Assembly: GCF_001522545.3 (NCBI RefSeq) | Contig: NC_031781.1 | Span: 8,313,487-8,377,486 of the forward strand | Source of the DNA: Parus major | Lineage: Eukaryota > Chordata > Aves > Passeriformes > Paridae | Length of the DNA stretch: 64,000 bases | Direction of reading: 5' to 3' | In this document: positions 1 through 14,539 of the stretch, in pieces | Position numbering within the stretch: position 1 is the stretch's first letter | Layout of the letters: every line of letters begins with the position of its first letter | Made by a program: the position numbers and the translations under genes | The notes under the pieces: model-generated | What the model saw: the letters and a program-made list of their open reading frames with translations, nothing else | Told to the model about the DNA's origin: nothing | Database searches by the model: none

Positions 1-3000
1 TTAGTTTCCCATGTATCAGTAGGACTTGTTTTGATAGATACCATGTCTGTTACTTGTTTTTTTCTCTGTTACGTCTTTTCAATTTTCTGTTAGGATTGTT
101 GTTGAGAGATGAACAGATGTTATATTTTTCAGTACTCTTGATGTTGCTGTATCTTACAGTCTGCAGTGGAGACGCTATCTTCCAAACATTGAATGTTTGT
201 TCCAAGTGCCCTGGGGACTGACCTGGGATTTGCTGTAATGCACTAAGGTGAAACTCCAGTGCTTAGGTGCTTCTGGTAAGAGGGTGATGTCAGGCAGCCC
301 TTACATACACCTGTTAATATTTTTATGTAAGTGCTTTTCACCCTGAATGAACCATCCAAATTCATACTGATCTGATCGTGAGGATAGTACAGGGTAGGGA
401 GCTCTTGCTTTTGACAAACTTCAGCACCATGGTTTTAGGAGCCAGTGTAGGAGTGCGGGCAGCCATTTATAGTAGAGGTAAGTCAGTGCTGACAAGGATT
501 TCCCTGCAGAGATACCATCTAGAGCCACTGCTGCAGAGTTAATACTGTAATTCTTGGAACTGATCCATTGCAGTCATGATGCATCTATCCTGAGCCAGGA
601 ACACCAACACATTGATTTGGCTTTAAAAACAAACAAAAATCCCTTTTGTATTTGCAAAGAATTTTTTCAAATCTCAGATGAATCAGGTTACTTAGCCAGA
701 ATGAAGGCCAGTAAATGTGTTTTCCTTAGATATCTTATGGGATGGTTTTGCTCCTGGTCCCAGGCTTATAAATGCAAAGCCTTGCTTCTCTACACTTTGA
801 TTATATAAAGCTGTTCTTGATTTTTATTTTTTTGTGTGTTAGTTGGGCAATCCAGTGATTGGTTGCAGGTGGATTTACATGGCACTGGAGAAATACTTTG
901 ATTTTTCCTTTATCTTCTAATTTTTCTTAATAAATGTGACAGCTTCATTTGCTTATTTATCTAAAGAAAGAAATTTAATTTATGTATGCTGTAAAGGGCC
1001 ATGTGGGTGAAGAATGTCTCTGTCACTGTGCTACTTTGGTTGTGTGATTTGAGTATGATCTAGCTAGAGTTCTGCAAAATGTGTCAATACATACTCAGCT
1101 GTTTTGTTGCATTTTGGGTTTTGTAATTTCTTTTAATAGATAACATAAAGTGAAAATTATTTGTGTTTGTGGAACCAGGACAGTGGAAAGGAAGTAAGAA
1201 CGCTGTCTCTATCCCTACAGCTAGCAATTTTAGTCCATTGCTGCTATATTATACAACAATTTGTTGTCTCTGTATTTTCTTTTGAATCACATCAATACTT
1301 GCTTCCTGTTAATTTTGCTCACTTGCTGAGAGTTTGGATTATCCAAGAGCTCTGAATTTTGTTAGATCTTTCTGTGACCATTCATTAATGTTTCCAGCTT
1401 GTCTGTCTTTCCAGAAACATTTTTGCTTGTAGCAGAATTGTTGGAAGAAGGCTCAGCATTGTCACATTTTTATTGAATATAGGGAAGTGTTTTTTCAGTC
1501 TGCTCTAGGAGTAGGAACATCAGGCAGTGAGATGGTTGGACTGTACCATCTTGCAAGAAGACATATCTCTCTGCCAGAGGTCCAGAACAGTTTCCTCATT
1601 GAAAAGGAAAGTCATTGTGCTGGAGCCAGACAATTAATTGGATACAATTTTCCTGTTGTGTTATACCAGACTTGTGTGTGATTGAGCAATGCCTTAGAGT
1701 TTATTTCAGTCTTGAGAAAGTATAAATAAATGATGAACTTCCAGCAGGCTTATAATAGAAAGTCCAAGATACTGTAGTAACACTGTAGTTGAGTGGAAAA
1801 ACACAGAAAATTCTAGCAGGAGTTTGACTTTTTTTTTTTTTTTTTTAACTTTGTAAAAAATAAACAAAAAGTACAGGGATTAGTCAAGGGTAGTGTAGTG
1901 CCTAAGGAATTTGCAAGATCTTTGCAGAGCTAAGGAACATTACAGTATTGATAGCTGAACTGTGGTGTGTAGTGAAGGGAAATATATGCTCTTCTTGGAA
2001 ATTTTATAGAATAACGTTAACAAACCAATGGAAAGACTGAAGAATTGACAAGGAGATGGGCTCAACTGCAGATGACCTAATAGTATAAATAGGAGAACTT
2101 GTAACTAAATACAAAAATTACTGACAGTATTGTGCTACTATTAAAGTAAGTTTTCCCCAGTAGGAGGAATATCTTTTTTAGTTTTAGTTTTCACATGATA
2201 ATTCAAATGTGTTGAAAATATATATTACAGAAAGTCTTCAATACAGAAAGCATACAGTGCCTTCTATATGTATAAAAACTATATATGAGCAGAAGGGTGA
2301 CCTTTTGCTCTTATGTTAAGATAGTATGGAATAGAAATTTAAGAATTAAGTTATTAGTGCTGCATTTTCTCGCAATTACACTTGTAGTACTTCTTGCTTA
2401 AAAATAAAATAAATGCAAGAGCTTAAGATAGAAAAGTTATGTATGTTTGCAACCATGTATTGAGTAATACCCTTCCCTTGTTAAGGGAAGCAACAGAAAT
2501 GTTATGTTTCAATTCCAGGATGAAAAGCTCTGTAATGGGCCAGATAGATATTTGTACAGCAAGTTCTTTTGAAGACATTTGGTACTGGTTGCTGCTATCT
2601 GCATATGTCATTAGTCTTATCTGATAGGGAAGTTTTTGCTCTTAAATGGAACTTTTCCAAAGTTGTTCCTTTTTTGGAAGTTGAGTGAGATGAAGTTTAA
2701 ACCTTGATTTCTAAAACTTAGTCTTTTCAATAGTATTGATGCTCAGTAAATGGTTTTTTTAGCTTGTTTAACCCTACCCCAGCAGAGTTTGATGATTATG
2801 CCTTGCTTTTTATTTTTTTTTTAATTTAATTTTTATCCAATTGGTTTTCTTGAAATGTGTGCTTAATTATGTAGGTTAGAAGCCAGATCTCTTAGTTCTG
2901 CAAAGCTGAGCATTTAGCCTGCCTACCTTTTTGCCTTTTAATATCCTGGTGACCTTTCCCAGTAACTCGTGCCACAATTAACTGTTATTCTCTCCTTTTT

Positions 3001-3547
3001 TTTTTTTTTTCCATTGTTAGCTATGATAGTTTTGTCAGAACTTATGGGCAATAGAATTGAAAATCAGTTTCTGTAGTATTACTTGTGACTTTATTCTGGC
3101 ATTGGTAGATTTTATATTTACACCTACTGTTTCCAGGTGCTTTAAGAATCTGAAAGCTTTCAGGAGGTGTAATGAATTATTTGTAATTCTTCATGTTTTG
3201 AACTTTGTTATTAAAAAATTAGCTTTGTTTTTTATTTTTGATTGTGAAACAATCTATTCTGCAGCCAAGTTATTTTTGCAGGTCTGTGATCTCGGTAGGT
3301 AACTCCTTGTTGTTTTCTTATCATTACAGGGATTCCTCTTGCTGGATGCCAGAGAATTTTTAAGGTTATGTCAATATTAGCACATACTTTAAAGGGACAA
3401 AGAATAAGTTTGATGAAGTTTCTTTTGTTTCTATGGATTCCAGAACTTTAGGTCATTAAGTAGTTAGGGTGGTATCAACTTTGAGAGAAATTACAATACT
3501 GTGAACAAGGACAACAAATCCTATGACATGGATAAACCATCAGAGGA

Positions 3548-3680
3548 TACCTAAGGTTGGTTTGTACCTCAGAAGATTGTCCAGTCCAATCTGCTGGTCT
3601 GCATGAGGTCTAATGAGTTGAGGTTGCTTGTGGACTTGGTAGAGGATTTTGTGTGCAGAATTAATCCCTACCAGGAAATA
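3548..3680 (-). mobile_element. Possible old CR1 LINE 3' fragment
   Basis: The stretch around ggtttgtacctcagaagatt, continuing to tccagtccaatct and then gaggttgctt, resembles a strongly diverged CR1 3' end read on the minus strand. Older CR1 families share the pattern of acct, then gatc-like, then agtccaa. It is too degraded for firm assignment. Confidence 0.35.
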
Positions 3681-5852
3681 AGCTTCTGAGGTCAGTGTCA
3701 GGCATATTAGCTGGTAGATTAGCCTGTGTTGCTGTTGTCTTAAGTTATGTTTCTAACTTCAGGTGTATGTATAGTTAGAATTTAGTATTATGCTTACCTG
3801 GAGTATTTATTTTATAGTGTAACTTAAAATTCCCCCCAAAACATGTCAGGTAAATTTTAAAAGAATTTCTGAAGGAAAAGAAGCACTAAATGAATGACAC
3901 ATGATTGTTCCTAGTTCCATTCCTAATTCCATAAGGGTGGGAATAATACAACACTTTCACTTACAGTGAAAACCACTACTTCCTTTTTAAGAACTCGAAG
4001 GAGAATTTTTTTTTTTTGGGTCTTCCTCTTTGAGGACTTTTCATAGACTGCTTATTCCAGCACTTACAAGAGAAAGCCATGAATATAAATTGTCATGGAA
4101 AGGGTATATTTGGTTTTGCAATCTCCGTAGCTATTTGATGTTAGGTAAAGCTGCTGGTTGTGCTGCTTAAGCAGAGCTTTGGTAGGTATGTAAGTATTGT
4201 CAGTGACAGCGAAGGCCAGTGATTTGGGCTGTGAACAGAGCCCTTCCTATGTAATTAAGGGAAGAGGTGATAGGCTGCTATTTGTATTAATAATATGTTA
4301 CCTATAACACAGACATGTGGATGTTCTATTTGAATGCTCTTTACCCATGGCGTCATTCTGATCTTTGGTTTCATTTGTAATGACTCTTAATTAGAAAGTT
4401 AAAAGTATGTGTGCTGTGTTTAGATAATTTCTGACTTTTACGTAAACAGAGAAGAAAATGTTTCTGGAAGTTTTTGTACTTGAACAAATGCATTGCATCT
4501 GCACACAAAGACCACTTTCCTTTCAAAATGCATGTTTTGATTTTGAATCTCGGCACACATGCTGCCTCACTGACTGAGATCAGCACAGATTGTACATCCA
4601 TCCTATTGCAGCATATTGCTTCCTGATCAATGCAGTGCAGATCTACATTTTAGCTGCAGATTGACCTTCCCTGAACCCATGTTTCAGAAGTGGGCTTGGG
4701 AAGGGTTAGGATGGCAAAACACTACACCAACACACTTGTCCTTTCTCTGAGCTACTCTGGGACATCCAGATTGCCTTCCTGGGGGCTCCTTAGGTCACCC
4801 TGTTCTGGGATTTTGCCTGGTTCACAGGTCAGCATAAATGTGCCTGCCATTGAACAATTTTCTGTGCAGATGTGTGGGTAAGAGGGGTTTTTCTGGTCTC
4901 CCCTGGTTATCAAATGTAAGTGTGCTCATTTTCCTTCATTTCCCACGCAGCTTAATGTTCAGCCTTCCCAGGATAAGTGTTGCTGGATAAATTTTAGATG
5001 ATGGTCTGGGTTTTATAAACTAATATTAAAGGATCTTCATGACTACTACTCTTTGAGATCTCTAGCTTGTACTCTCTTTGATGTGTGTTATGGTTTAAAC
5101 TTGCTGTATACATCTTCTTTCATAATTGCTGCTTTGTAAATAATTGCTTTGTAATATCCTTTAAAGCCTTTTATGAAGATTTAGTTTTGAGTCTAACGTT
5201 AGGGTACCTGTAATCTTGTAACAACATTATTTCAGTGACTGGATCTGCTTGCTGGTGTTATGCCTCAAATCTAGAAACTATGTTAAACCATTCTGCTTTC
5301 AAAATTGCTTCAGACAGTTATTATAGAGGTGAACAAAGCTCAGTGGAGACTATTCTGTCTTGTCCAGACCAAAACTTTTCAGACAGTGGAAGGATTTAAG
5401 AAATAATAAGTGCTTGGTTATACTTGCAGACGTTTGGAAGAGATAATTTTTTTCAACTGCTACACTCCTGCTGAGATGTCCCAAGTATTCTTTTTCATGG
5501 GACAATTGTAGTGGCAGGATTTTAAAATGTGAATTTGTGATCATATATGGACAGAAAATGTTTTAACCTTGATGTATAATTGTGTTTACAGACACAGTCA
5601 ACATGCATTTTTATTTCAAAAAATATTTTGGAACATAGGAAGGGGCCAAGTTTTTTTATTTTAATATTAGCAGTGACAGTATAATTACTAGGACATGAGG
5701 AAGGACTTTAGTGAGTGTACTGAGTCAAATACAAAAAATGGGCCAATTCAGGGGTTTTTTTGTTATTTTTGACCCATATAACTCCTGCTCTGGGGTTTCC
5801 TTTCCATAAAGCTAGAGATGATACAGTGATTGGACAGGACCAGCCTGCTACC

Positions 5853-6000
5853 CAGAATGGTTTGGGTTGAAAGGGACCTTAAAGAACATCTAATTGCAAC
5901 ACCCTTGCCGTGGGCAGGGACACCTCCCACTAGACCAGGTTCCTCAGAGTGCCATCCAATGTGGCTTTGAACAGTTCCAGGGATGGGGCATCTTCCAGTT
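5853..6000 (-). mobile_element. CR1 LINE 3' fragment
   Basis: The + strand begins cagaatggtttgggttgaaa, then reads gggcagggacacctcccact and ttccagggatggggcatctt. This is the reverse complement of the conserved 3' part of a chicken-repeat-1 retrotransposon. The element is 5'-truncated after about 150 bp, as most CR1 copies are. It encodes nothing functional; the open frames across it are by-products. Confidence 0.85.
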
Positions 6001-8424
6001 GTTTGGGTTTAGGGCTTTTTTCCCCATCATTGTTCCTTTCTTGGTATTTTTTAACTTCATTGTGCTCATTAAGTACTATCATAGTAGTAATAGTAGTCAT
6101 TGTTATTGTTATATTCCAAAGCAGAAGAATTTCTGTCAGTGCTTTTAATAATTCTTGATGAAGTGTCCCATTTCAGTGGAAGAAAAGCATACCAACAGTA
6201 AATGACTACAAAATCAGGTATGTGTCAGGTACACTACATTTGCTCAAACAGCTGTCAGGAATGCACTTTTATCAGTTGTGTCCATGAGCAGGTCTGAGGG
6301 CCATCTCAGGAGGGTTCTTCTGATTTATCCCTACGCTCTGTGGGCTTAGGCTGGTGGAGGTGAGCTCCTTATTTCCCTCGTGCATTGTGTCTCTGAGCAT
6401 TTGAAAGAGTATGAGCTCTACTTGCCTTTTTAACACAGCCTTTGAAGTATGAGTATTGTTTGCTGGCATCTTAGAAGAGGGAGGAGAAAGTTGCTTTCAT
6501 AAATAAGCCTTTGGAAAGAGCTCTGTGACCTTGCTTGAAGAAGGATTATGATGTGAGGAATGTCTTGTATATTTATTTTATACAATCACAAGTGGTTAAT
6601 TCAGTTAAATGTGACTTGTTTACTGTGTAAAACACTTAGATACCTGCCTACACTTGAGGCATAGTAAGGGTATTATCATTTAAATGTCTGAATTATGATA
6701 ATTTACATACTTGTTTAACATGCTAGCAATGTATGAAGCTAAACTTACAAGTTTTGAGAACATTATCGTTTAAATAACTTGAGTTGTTTGGGGTTTTTTA
6801 AGCATTAGAGCATTAGGTTCTGGAGAATAGACATGACTGACTGTTCTTTATAAAAGTGTTAACGCCTTTTTTCTGCTTGGGTAGAACTGTTAAAGATGTC
6901 CCATAGACGAAGGCCTGCATGTCTTCCACAATGCTAATGAGAAATTGCATTTTAAAAACCGTGGTGGAATACAGATTTTTTGCTGATATTTGCTGCAAAA
7001 CTCAGAGCTGTGATTCAGCAAGAACTCTTGCTTTTCAGTTTCAGTTCTAACCTTTTACAGGATTTTGTTCCAATTCAAAAGGTACTTTTCTCACTATTGA
7101 TTTGTGTTCCTCTGTGCTTTCTAGTACCTTTGACAGAGCAACTAAAGCAAGCAGCATAGAACAGAATCTTGTCAGCTTACATTATGCAATGAAAATGTAT
7201 TTTAGAAAATCCAAGGTCACTGAATCTACATGTTTCTGAAAATGTTGGTGGTAACAGTTATTTAGAGCATGATGCTCTTGCCACCATTAGGGCAGTAATC
7301 TAATTGAATAGGAATAGTGAAATGGAATAGGCAGCAAAAAGGCACAGTGAACCCCAACATCAGAGTAGAGTGTTCCTTGTTTCAATTAGCTGATCTTCTT
7401 TAGACCTAAAGCCTCTGTAGCAGGGAGTTCCTCTCTGTATTGTGTTTTTGTCAGTTGCTTGGTAGTAACTTCCTTTCATTTTTAATGTATGTGTCTTACC
7501 ATTAGAAAATATGATACTTCAGGTTGGAATTAAATTTCCATTTATTTTTTCCAGCTGAGAAGGTGAAAAATAAAATGTTCTGCAAAATACTGTAGGGTAA
7601 GGTACTTGACAAAACTGAAGAAATAACAAATCTATGGCAGAAAAGGTTATGGGTGCACAGAATAATTCTAAACCAGTTGTCAAAGGCCAGGTAAGCCCAT
7701 CTGCATAACTGGTCCATCAGTCATCCTATCCTTCTCTTACTGATTTGGGCCACTCTTAAAGCAACTAAACTTAGACTTCAGCTCCCTTGTCTGTCCTCTG
7801 TAATGTTGGTACTGTCTTTCTTCCAGTCTTTGGGATGAAAAGAATTGCAGATTTTTAAATTACTTTCTTTTCACAATGCTTCTCCACTGGAGTCTATAAG
7901 GAATCCCCAACTGCCGCCTTCCTCTTGCTACTGTCCCTTTCTGCAAAGTGCGAACAACAGTGGTAAAATTCCAGCTTGGTGCACCTTGCCTTCCTCTCGT
8001 GTCCAAGTGACTGAATGCATATGGTGAGGGAGCAGCTAGACATAAGATTTAGGGGCCGGAGAGAGGAAAATCAGGGGAAAGAGGAGTGCAATGAAAGGCT
8101 GGAAGAACTTTTTCCGCTTCTGTTTCTCATTCTTTCTAAATACAAGCAACCAGTTCTCAGGTCACTTTCTCTGGTTTGAGTCTGGTAGCCATGGAAGGTG
8201 GCCTTCAGGTGCTGTGAGGGCAGGAAGCACATCAGTAGAGTCAGTTTGGAGAAGTGTTGAGGTGCTCATGCCAGCACTGAGGCTGTTCTGAGGATAAACA
8301 GGTGAGAAGAGCACTGAAGATACCAGGGAGTTTGCACAGGACGTTCTACAAGGATGGGATAGAGACAAGGGGATCAGTGTTACAAGTGGATCAAGTGGTG
8401 CAGAAGGGAGTATTGAAGGGAGTA

Positions 8425-8450
8425 TTCAATTGTTCAACTGAACAATTGAA
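8425..8450. repeat. Near-perfect 26-bp palindrome
   Basis: Two 12-bp arms, ttcaattgttca and tgaacaattgaa, are exact reverse complements separated by only two bases (ac). It could extrude as a cruciform or form a hairpin in the transcript. No terminal repeat or target duplication around it was noticed. Confidence 0.85.
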
Positions 8451-9368
8451 GTCACAACTGCACACTCTAGATTGCAAAAGAAAAACCAACGGGAAACATG
8501 TATTGCTACTTCTCCTTTTTAAATTTACTTGTACCATTAAGCACAGGTGCCCAAAGAGCAGAGTTCTGCGCTGTTGAAAAATGATCATAAATATTACAAT
8601 TATCGTTTAAGGTAACAAAGCTTTTTATTGGCAATTTGCTGTGTTATGCTCTTTGAGTATTTAATTTAAAAAAATGCTTGCTTCTATCAGTTTAATTTAT
8701 CAGGTTTTATTAAACTATTTTTAGTTTAGTTGAAAAGAGCCATTGTTATGAGCAATGCAGGAATGGCAGTTGTAAGGAACGGTGTATGTAGTGAAGTATT
8801 TCCAGAGCAGACAGATATTTTTATTTTTTTCATTGAGCTAGTCATGTAGCTGGAAGATGGGTCATCTTCCACGAAAGATTTTAGGAAAAATAGCTTCAGC
8901 TCTTTATATCAGACTGTTCTTAGTGAGGAGTATGCTGTCTCTGCCATATTTGAGACACTTATTGTTGAGCACTTCACCTGTTTTCAATTATGATTTGCTA
9001 GTGAGAGCATTCCCTATTAGAGTTCACTAGGTGGTTTTGGTTTAATTTGAAATAGCAGCATGGAAATACTTGTCATTTATGTGTTTCTGTCACAGTTAAA
9101 ATAGTCACACTTTAGTCACACAATAGTTTCACACTTAGTTTAGCTCTGAATATGTTGCTTCATGAAGAAATCTTCTAATTCAGTTTGCATTTTAGTTCGT
9201 ACTGAATAGAGATGAATGTTTTTATCTTTGAGCTGACAATGATAACTTCATATTTGCAGAATGTAAAAGCTCTAGAAGTTTTCTTTTAAAATTAACAGTA
9301 CTTGTTTTCTGCTTTATTTAAGTTCATTATTTGGTTGAATAAAGTGGTTTGGTAATTTCTTCTGGTGG

Positions 9369-9471
9369 TTTTTTTGTTTGTTTCAGGGTTTTTTGTTTTT
9401 TGGGTTTTTTTTTTTTTTTTGTTTTTTAAATTTTATTTATGTGGTTTTTTGTTTTTATTTTTTATTTTTAT
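9369..9471. repeat. T-rich low-complexity tract
   Basis: About 100 bases made almost only of T runs broken by g and ggg. It may be the remains of a retroposon A-tail (in minus orientation) or simple slippage DNA. Sequence accuracy may be poor here. Confidence 0.8.
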
Positions 9472-9664
9472 GGCTTAGGGACTGAATCCTTCTAATATGC
9501 ATTGAATTTTTAGTTGAAATTATGCAGCACATAAATCTGAGAGAAGACAACCAGGAATTTATTGCAACTCAAGTAATATTGAGGTTCCAGGGGATTCATT
9601 GACTCACTATGGACACACTTATTTCTGGGTTGCTGACCAAAATCTTTGTCAATCACACACAGCT

Positions 9665-10090
9665 GGTGTGAAGAACAGAACTTACTCTGAGATTTTTAAA
9701 AGTTTAATAAAAGGTAAAAAGGGACAAATATCCAGTGCTAGGGTATTTTTTCCAATTGGCAAAAAAACACACCTTAGCTTAAAACAATGTTTTCTATCTA
9801 CTGTTACATTACAGGGGGTACATGCATATTCATGAGAGTTTATACATTATACAAACATTCTTGTGAGTTTAGATGTTCCAGTTCTTTTGCTTGATTTTAA
9901 CCTTTGATTTGTCTTTATGCCATCCTGTAGAGTAAATCAATATATTAATTTTTTTTCTCATGATTCTATCCATTTTTAAACTTTCTGATAATGAAGAGTC
10001 AATAAATTCTTCTCTTGGTGTTCTGGTTTTTGTCACTGTTATCTCATCCTTCAGGTAAGGTCATCCACAAATATGAGGAACCACCTAATT
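9665..10090. mobile_element. Probable degraded LTR of an avian endogenous retrovirus
   Basis: The stretch from about 9690 (ttttaaaagtttaataaaag), through tacattatacaaacattctt, to cactgttatctcatccttca has the look of LTRs I associate with songbird genomes. An AATAAA-type signal lies near the start. The boundaries and orientation are uncertain, and no gag, pol or env coding is present. The assignment rests on pattern memory only. Confidence 0.38.
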
Positions 10091-10184
10091 ATCTTACATC
10101 GTTCTTTGAGTATGTCATAAGTATATAATGAGTGAAAGCATTTTAACATTACATAGTCTCTATTTTAATATTATGTTATGGCCT

Positions 10185-10290
10185 AAGATATAATATATAT
10201 ATATCACACTACTATTTATATAAGCTATACAGTGCATACATAAACTGAGATTATACTACACCAAAAAGTATATAAAAGTATAATATATCA
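10185..10290. repeat. AT-rich (TA)n-like region
   Basis: A short (at)n run at about 10191-10203 sits in a region where TATA and ATAT words dominate. It looks like simple intronic low complexity. Confidence 0.6.
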
Positions 10291-11312
10291 AAAGGTCCTC
10301 TGCAAGAATACTTCTGTTGTAATTTATTGTGGAATATTACTGTCAAGTGACTTATTTTCTGTAAGTTATTATTAATTTTCTCTAAAAGTAATAAGTAAAA
10401 AATGGATTAATAATTTGCACATTGATTATTATATATATGAGTGACTGATAAAATATGAAAGGACCTTCTGAAATTTAAAAAAATTATATTTGAAAATGAG
10501 TTTATTCAAAATATTTAGGTATTCATAGAATAGTTAGGAATAAAGATTTAACTTCAGTTGGTTTTAAATGCCTACCTTTTTTGCTTTTAGAAGAATAGCT
10601 GTGTGAGTTCTCCTGAGATTTTTCTCTGTTTTGTTACTCCAAACTATTGATGTGGTTTGTACTAGTTTGTGCTATTTTGCTGTTTCTGGTATTTAAGTTT
10701 TCAAGCTAAACCTTTCAAAGGGAAGTGAAGAAAACATCAACGTTCCTGATGTGCCTGTTAAGAAATGCTGAGGTTGAGAAACAGGTGGCAGAAAGCTGCT
10801 GGGTGGTGGTTGATGCTAGTGTGTCACGCTTTGCATTAGTTATGCTTGGCACTGGATGAGTGGATGGTGTTGGAAGTCTGGAGACACTCAGCTGCTGAGT
10901 TTAGAAGTTGGCAAGTCCATCCAGTTTGTGTAGTCAGGAGGTAGAAAAGCTGCTCAGGTTATCCAGTTTTGAATTAAGTGTGAAAAGTATAATGTAACAA
11001 GGTAAATGAGGCACCTTTGTTAACAGCATATGTTTATTTTATCTGACTTGAACTAATTTTAAGAGGCAGAGAAGCAAGCCCTGAAATAAATGTACTAAAA
11101 ATGGACTTGGTCCCATGAGAGCTTGTTGAGACTTAAATAATATACTTTAAGCCCAGAAGTTTAGTACCCCTTTGTTTTTAAGGTACCTTGTTGAATGTTG
11201 AAAGAGTACAGGATACTTTAGATCTTTTTTCAGGCCCTTGTGTGCTTTGCACCTGTTGCTGTTGAGTGCTGGGAGGGGACTGGTCTACACCAGTTCCACC
11301 TGGTGTCTGTGA

Positions 11313-11435
11313 GGATTTTGTCTATTCCAAAAGAAACCAGAACGTATACACAGGAGGAAGCTGGATTTAAAAAATTTCAAGGGTTTTGTCTAATCCAAGA
11401 GAAACCAGAACATATACATAAGGGAGGAAGCTGGA
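11313..11435. repeat. Two-copy direct repeat, about 68-bp period
   Basis: The segment from ggattttgtctattccaaaa to aggaggaagctgga at 11313-11365 is repeated with a few changes at 11381-11435. The offset is about 68 bp. Both copies contain agaaaccagaac followed by a gtatac/atatac word. This is a recent local duplication or the start of a minisatellite. Confidence 0.85.
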
Positions 11436-14400
11436 GGTGTCCGGTGGCGCAACTCTTGAAGCAGATGTTAAGGAGAGCACAGGGTGTGTTTCCGTAATTG
11501 CTGTGAAATGTTACTGCTCCCAGCATAGAACTGGTGTATGTTGGTGGGATGAAAACTATTTGAAATACAGAGAGAAGAAAGCAGAGAGCTGATTCCTGAC
11601 ACTTCCCTGGAAACCTAGATAGGAGATTCTGAGTGCAGTCAAGGAAAGTGCTATGCAGTGAAGCCAAGAGATCTGTAAAGGCTTGAGGTTGTGTGCATGG
11701 TACTTTCCTGCTGCAGTCTGTAATTTAAGAATGTCTAAAATACAGCCGCTTCCTCAGCCCTGAGGAGCTACTGTCAGGAGGCAACAGAGGCAGGAGGTAA
11801 TTTTAAGATCAAGAGAAGGACTAGCTTACTTCTTTCTAAGTCTGTGGTAGACAAATTCCTGCCTACTAAGCAGAGGGCCTTGCCCTTTACTTGCTTCCTA
11901 TATCTCTCAGTATATAACTATATATACTTTGTAACTTTGGTGGATATTCACATGAATTTGTGTATAAGCCATCAGGAGACCTGTTACTGATCTATATATA
12001 AATTTCATATTCTGTTTCTATTATAACAATAACATCTTAATTATTTTAAGGCTGCCTGGGCAAACCTGTGAAGTGTTTTTTCTGGTAAACTATTGAAAAT
12101 TCATCTAACAAGAGTGTTACAGATGTGTTTGGGATTTGAAGAATTTTTTCTTTTATTAAATAGTGCAGAGCTTTAATAATCCAAGGAAACAGTCTACCAA
12201 CCTCCATCATGTATTGTGTTTGCTATGCCTAGTATTTGCTTAAGTATACTGAGCATACTATTTGTCTGCAGAAGAAAATATTTTTCCAAAAAATCTGAAA
12301 GAAGAAATAGGACACATGTTTCTCTTAAACTTGTATTTAACCATGTTGCCCTTAATGCTGCCAATTCCCAGTGGCCCAACCTATTTTCCTTTGAAACAAG
12401 CTTTTGATAGCATCAAATTCTAATTAAACTTTATTAAAACTTTGTACTAATAGTAGTCTAATTATAGGCAGTGTAAAAGTCTTGCTGATTTTCCTTTAAT
12501 CAAAGTATAATCTTGTCTACAGCTGTATTAAATTTAAGCTTATATGACAAACCTCTTGGTATGTCAAAGCTTATTACTTAACAGCAAACATGTTTTTTGT
12601 GGGAAGGCTGTATTTGTACTGGGAGTGCAGTTTGAATGTTATATGAACTTAATTTGAGGGCTCATCTGTTTTGGTGATACATGGTACAGATGCTTTTTTT
12701 TCCATGGAGTAGATGGGCCAGTGTAGATGGGACTGATTTCATGGGCAGTACCAGTGCATTGCCACTATTATTAAGTGTCATCATTTTTGATGACAAGCTT
12801 GCTGAGCTTTTCTTCCATGTTCTGTTTTGACTATAGATTTTCTTTAGATACTTCTTTAAATGTTCTTATTTTGAGCTTCTAGTGTATGTCCTGTCACTTG
12901 GGGTTTGTTTCTTTTAGTAACTGACTCATTCTCCTTGTTTACTTTAATTTCTGGTCCTTGTTTTCTGTTCTTCTAAGAGCATAGATAATCAATTTATCTA
13001 TTTAGCAGAATTTAGTATATTAGATGTCAAGAATACATTTCAACACAGGGCTATCTTTGTACAGAAAAAGCCTAACTGTTCTCAGAACAGCAATTTTTAA
13101 AAAAAATGCTGGTTAGACACAGAAAAAAATATGCCTGTTAATTCTGATTCTTTTGCAGGATATAGCAAATTTTAAGCTTAGATACTTTTTACCATTGATT
13201 AGGGAGTTAAATTTCTGTATTTCATGGGAAAAGCCTTTGACAGCATTCTCGTTTTTACCTATGCTTGTTTATTCTGGGTAGAATTCCAGTAACTTGTTTC
13301 CAGTAATTTCAGTATCAGGAACACTGATTTTAACACTAATTTTAAAATTTGAGAAGTACAAGAATTGTTACTGTGGATGTTGAAGTGTAGAAGTAGCTTG
13401 TCTGGGAAGCTTTAGACTGTAAAGATGGAATTAATATTTTCGGCAACCCGCAGAATATGTGGGTATATTCCTATAATTAATGGAAAATTCAGTATTAAAA
13501 AAACCTTCAACAACCAAATCTTCATAAAATAAACAGTCTTCAGCTGTAGTTTCTGCTCTGCTTCTTGTGGCAGTGTGTTGTGTATCGTGGCCTTGCCCTC
13601 TAGTGGCTGCAACTCAACTTGAAATAGTGAAAATGCGTTTTTGTGCTTAGGGAAGGGATTTGGAAGACTTTTTTTTTATGGTGGTTTAATAAATTAAATC
13701 ATCACGGGAGGCTATTTCTTCTTAGATCGACAATCTGGAACCTCTGATGCTAGAAGGGCGTTCTTTTTATACTTCAAAATTTTTTTGTCTGTGTTCTAGA
13801 GGGAAATATGGCACATCTAGTACAAAAATCTGCAAGGTTTGATAATGACTTTGAGAGGTGTGGACAGCCACTCCCTTAGGCTTTTCAACTGAAAGGGTGT
13901 GGGGCTGCCAGCTGTACAGTGCAGTTCCCCTGCTCCAAATGCCCACTGGCAGATTGGTCACAGGCACTGAGGTGTTCTCGCTGCATTTCTGTTGACAAAG
14001 AGATGAAGAGGTTTTTCCTTTTAGTTTGTCTGAAGAATCACATTCATGGGCACAGGTGTTAGCAGTGTAATATCCTTGATGACCCTGATGGAAAATAGCT
14101 AGTCAAAAAACCAGCAAAATACTTCTGTTATGTAGAAAGCTGTACCTTGGCAAGTTTTGCCATATTAGCAACCTGTCTAATCTGTTGATCCAGTGTACCT
14201 TGTATGTGATTTCTGCCCTTGACTAAGATGTATGAATCATGAGTCACCATGTTTGGTACTGTAATTGATTCAGATCCTTGAATGCCTTATCCGCCCTCTG
14301 CCCATTCCTCTGCTGGGCTGGTTCTGATGTGAACCTGTGAGAAGGCTGCCCCTTGTTTTGAAGCCAGGAGGACACAGCTAAAGAAGTGACTGATCAATAT

Positions 14401-14539
14401 TCTGTAAGGTTGCCTATCAAAAAACAGCTCATACATTCTCTCCCATTGCTGCCTGACCCCCATCTCCATATGTGGATTTCCTAAGTTTAAAATAAATCAT
14501 CTTTTTCTTTATTGTGAAATCGTTGATCTCAAAGGAGCA

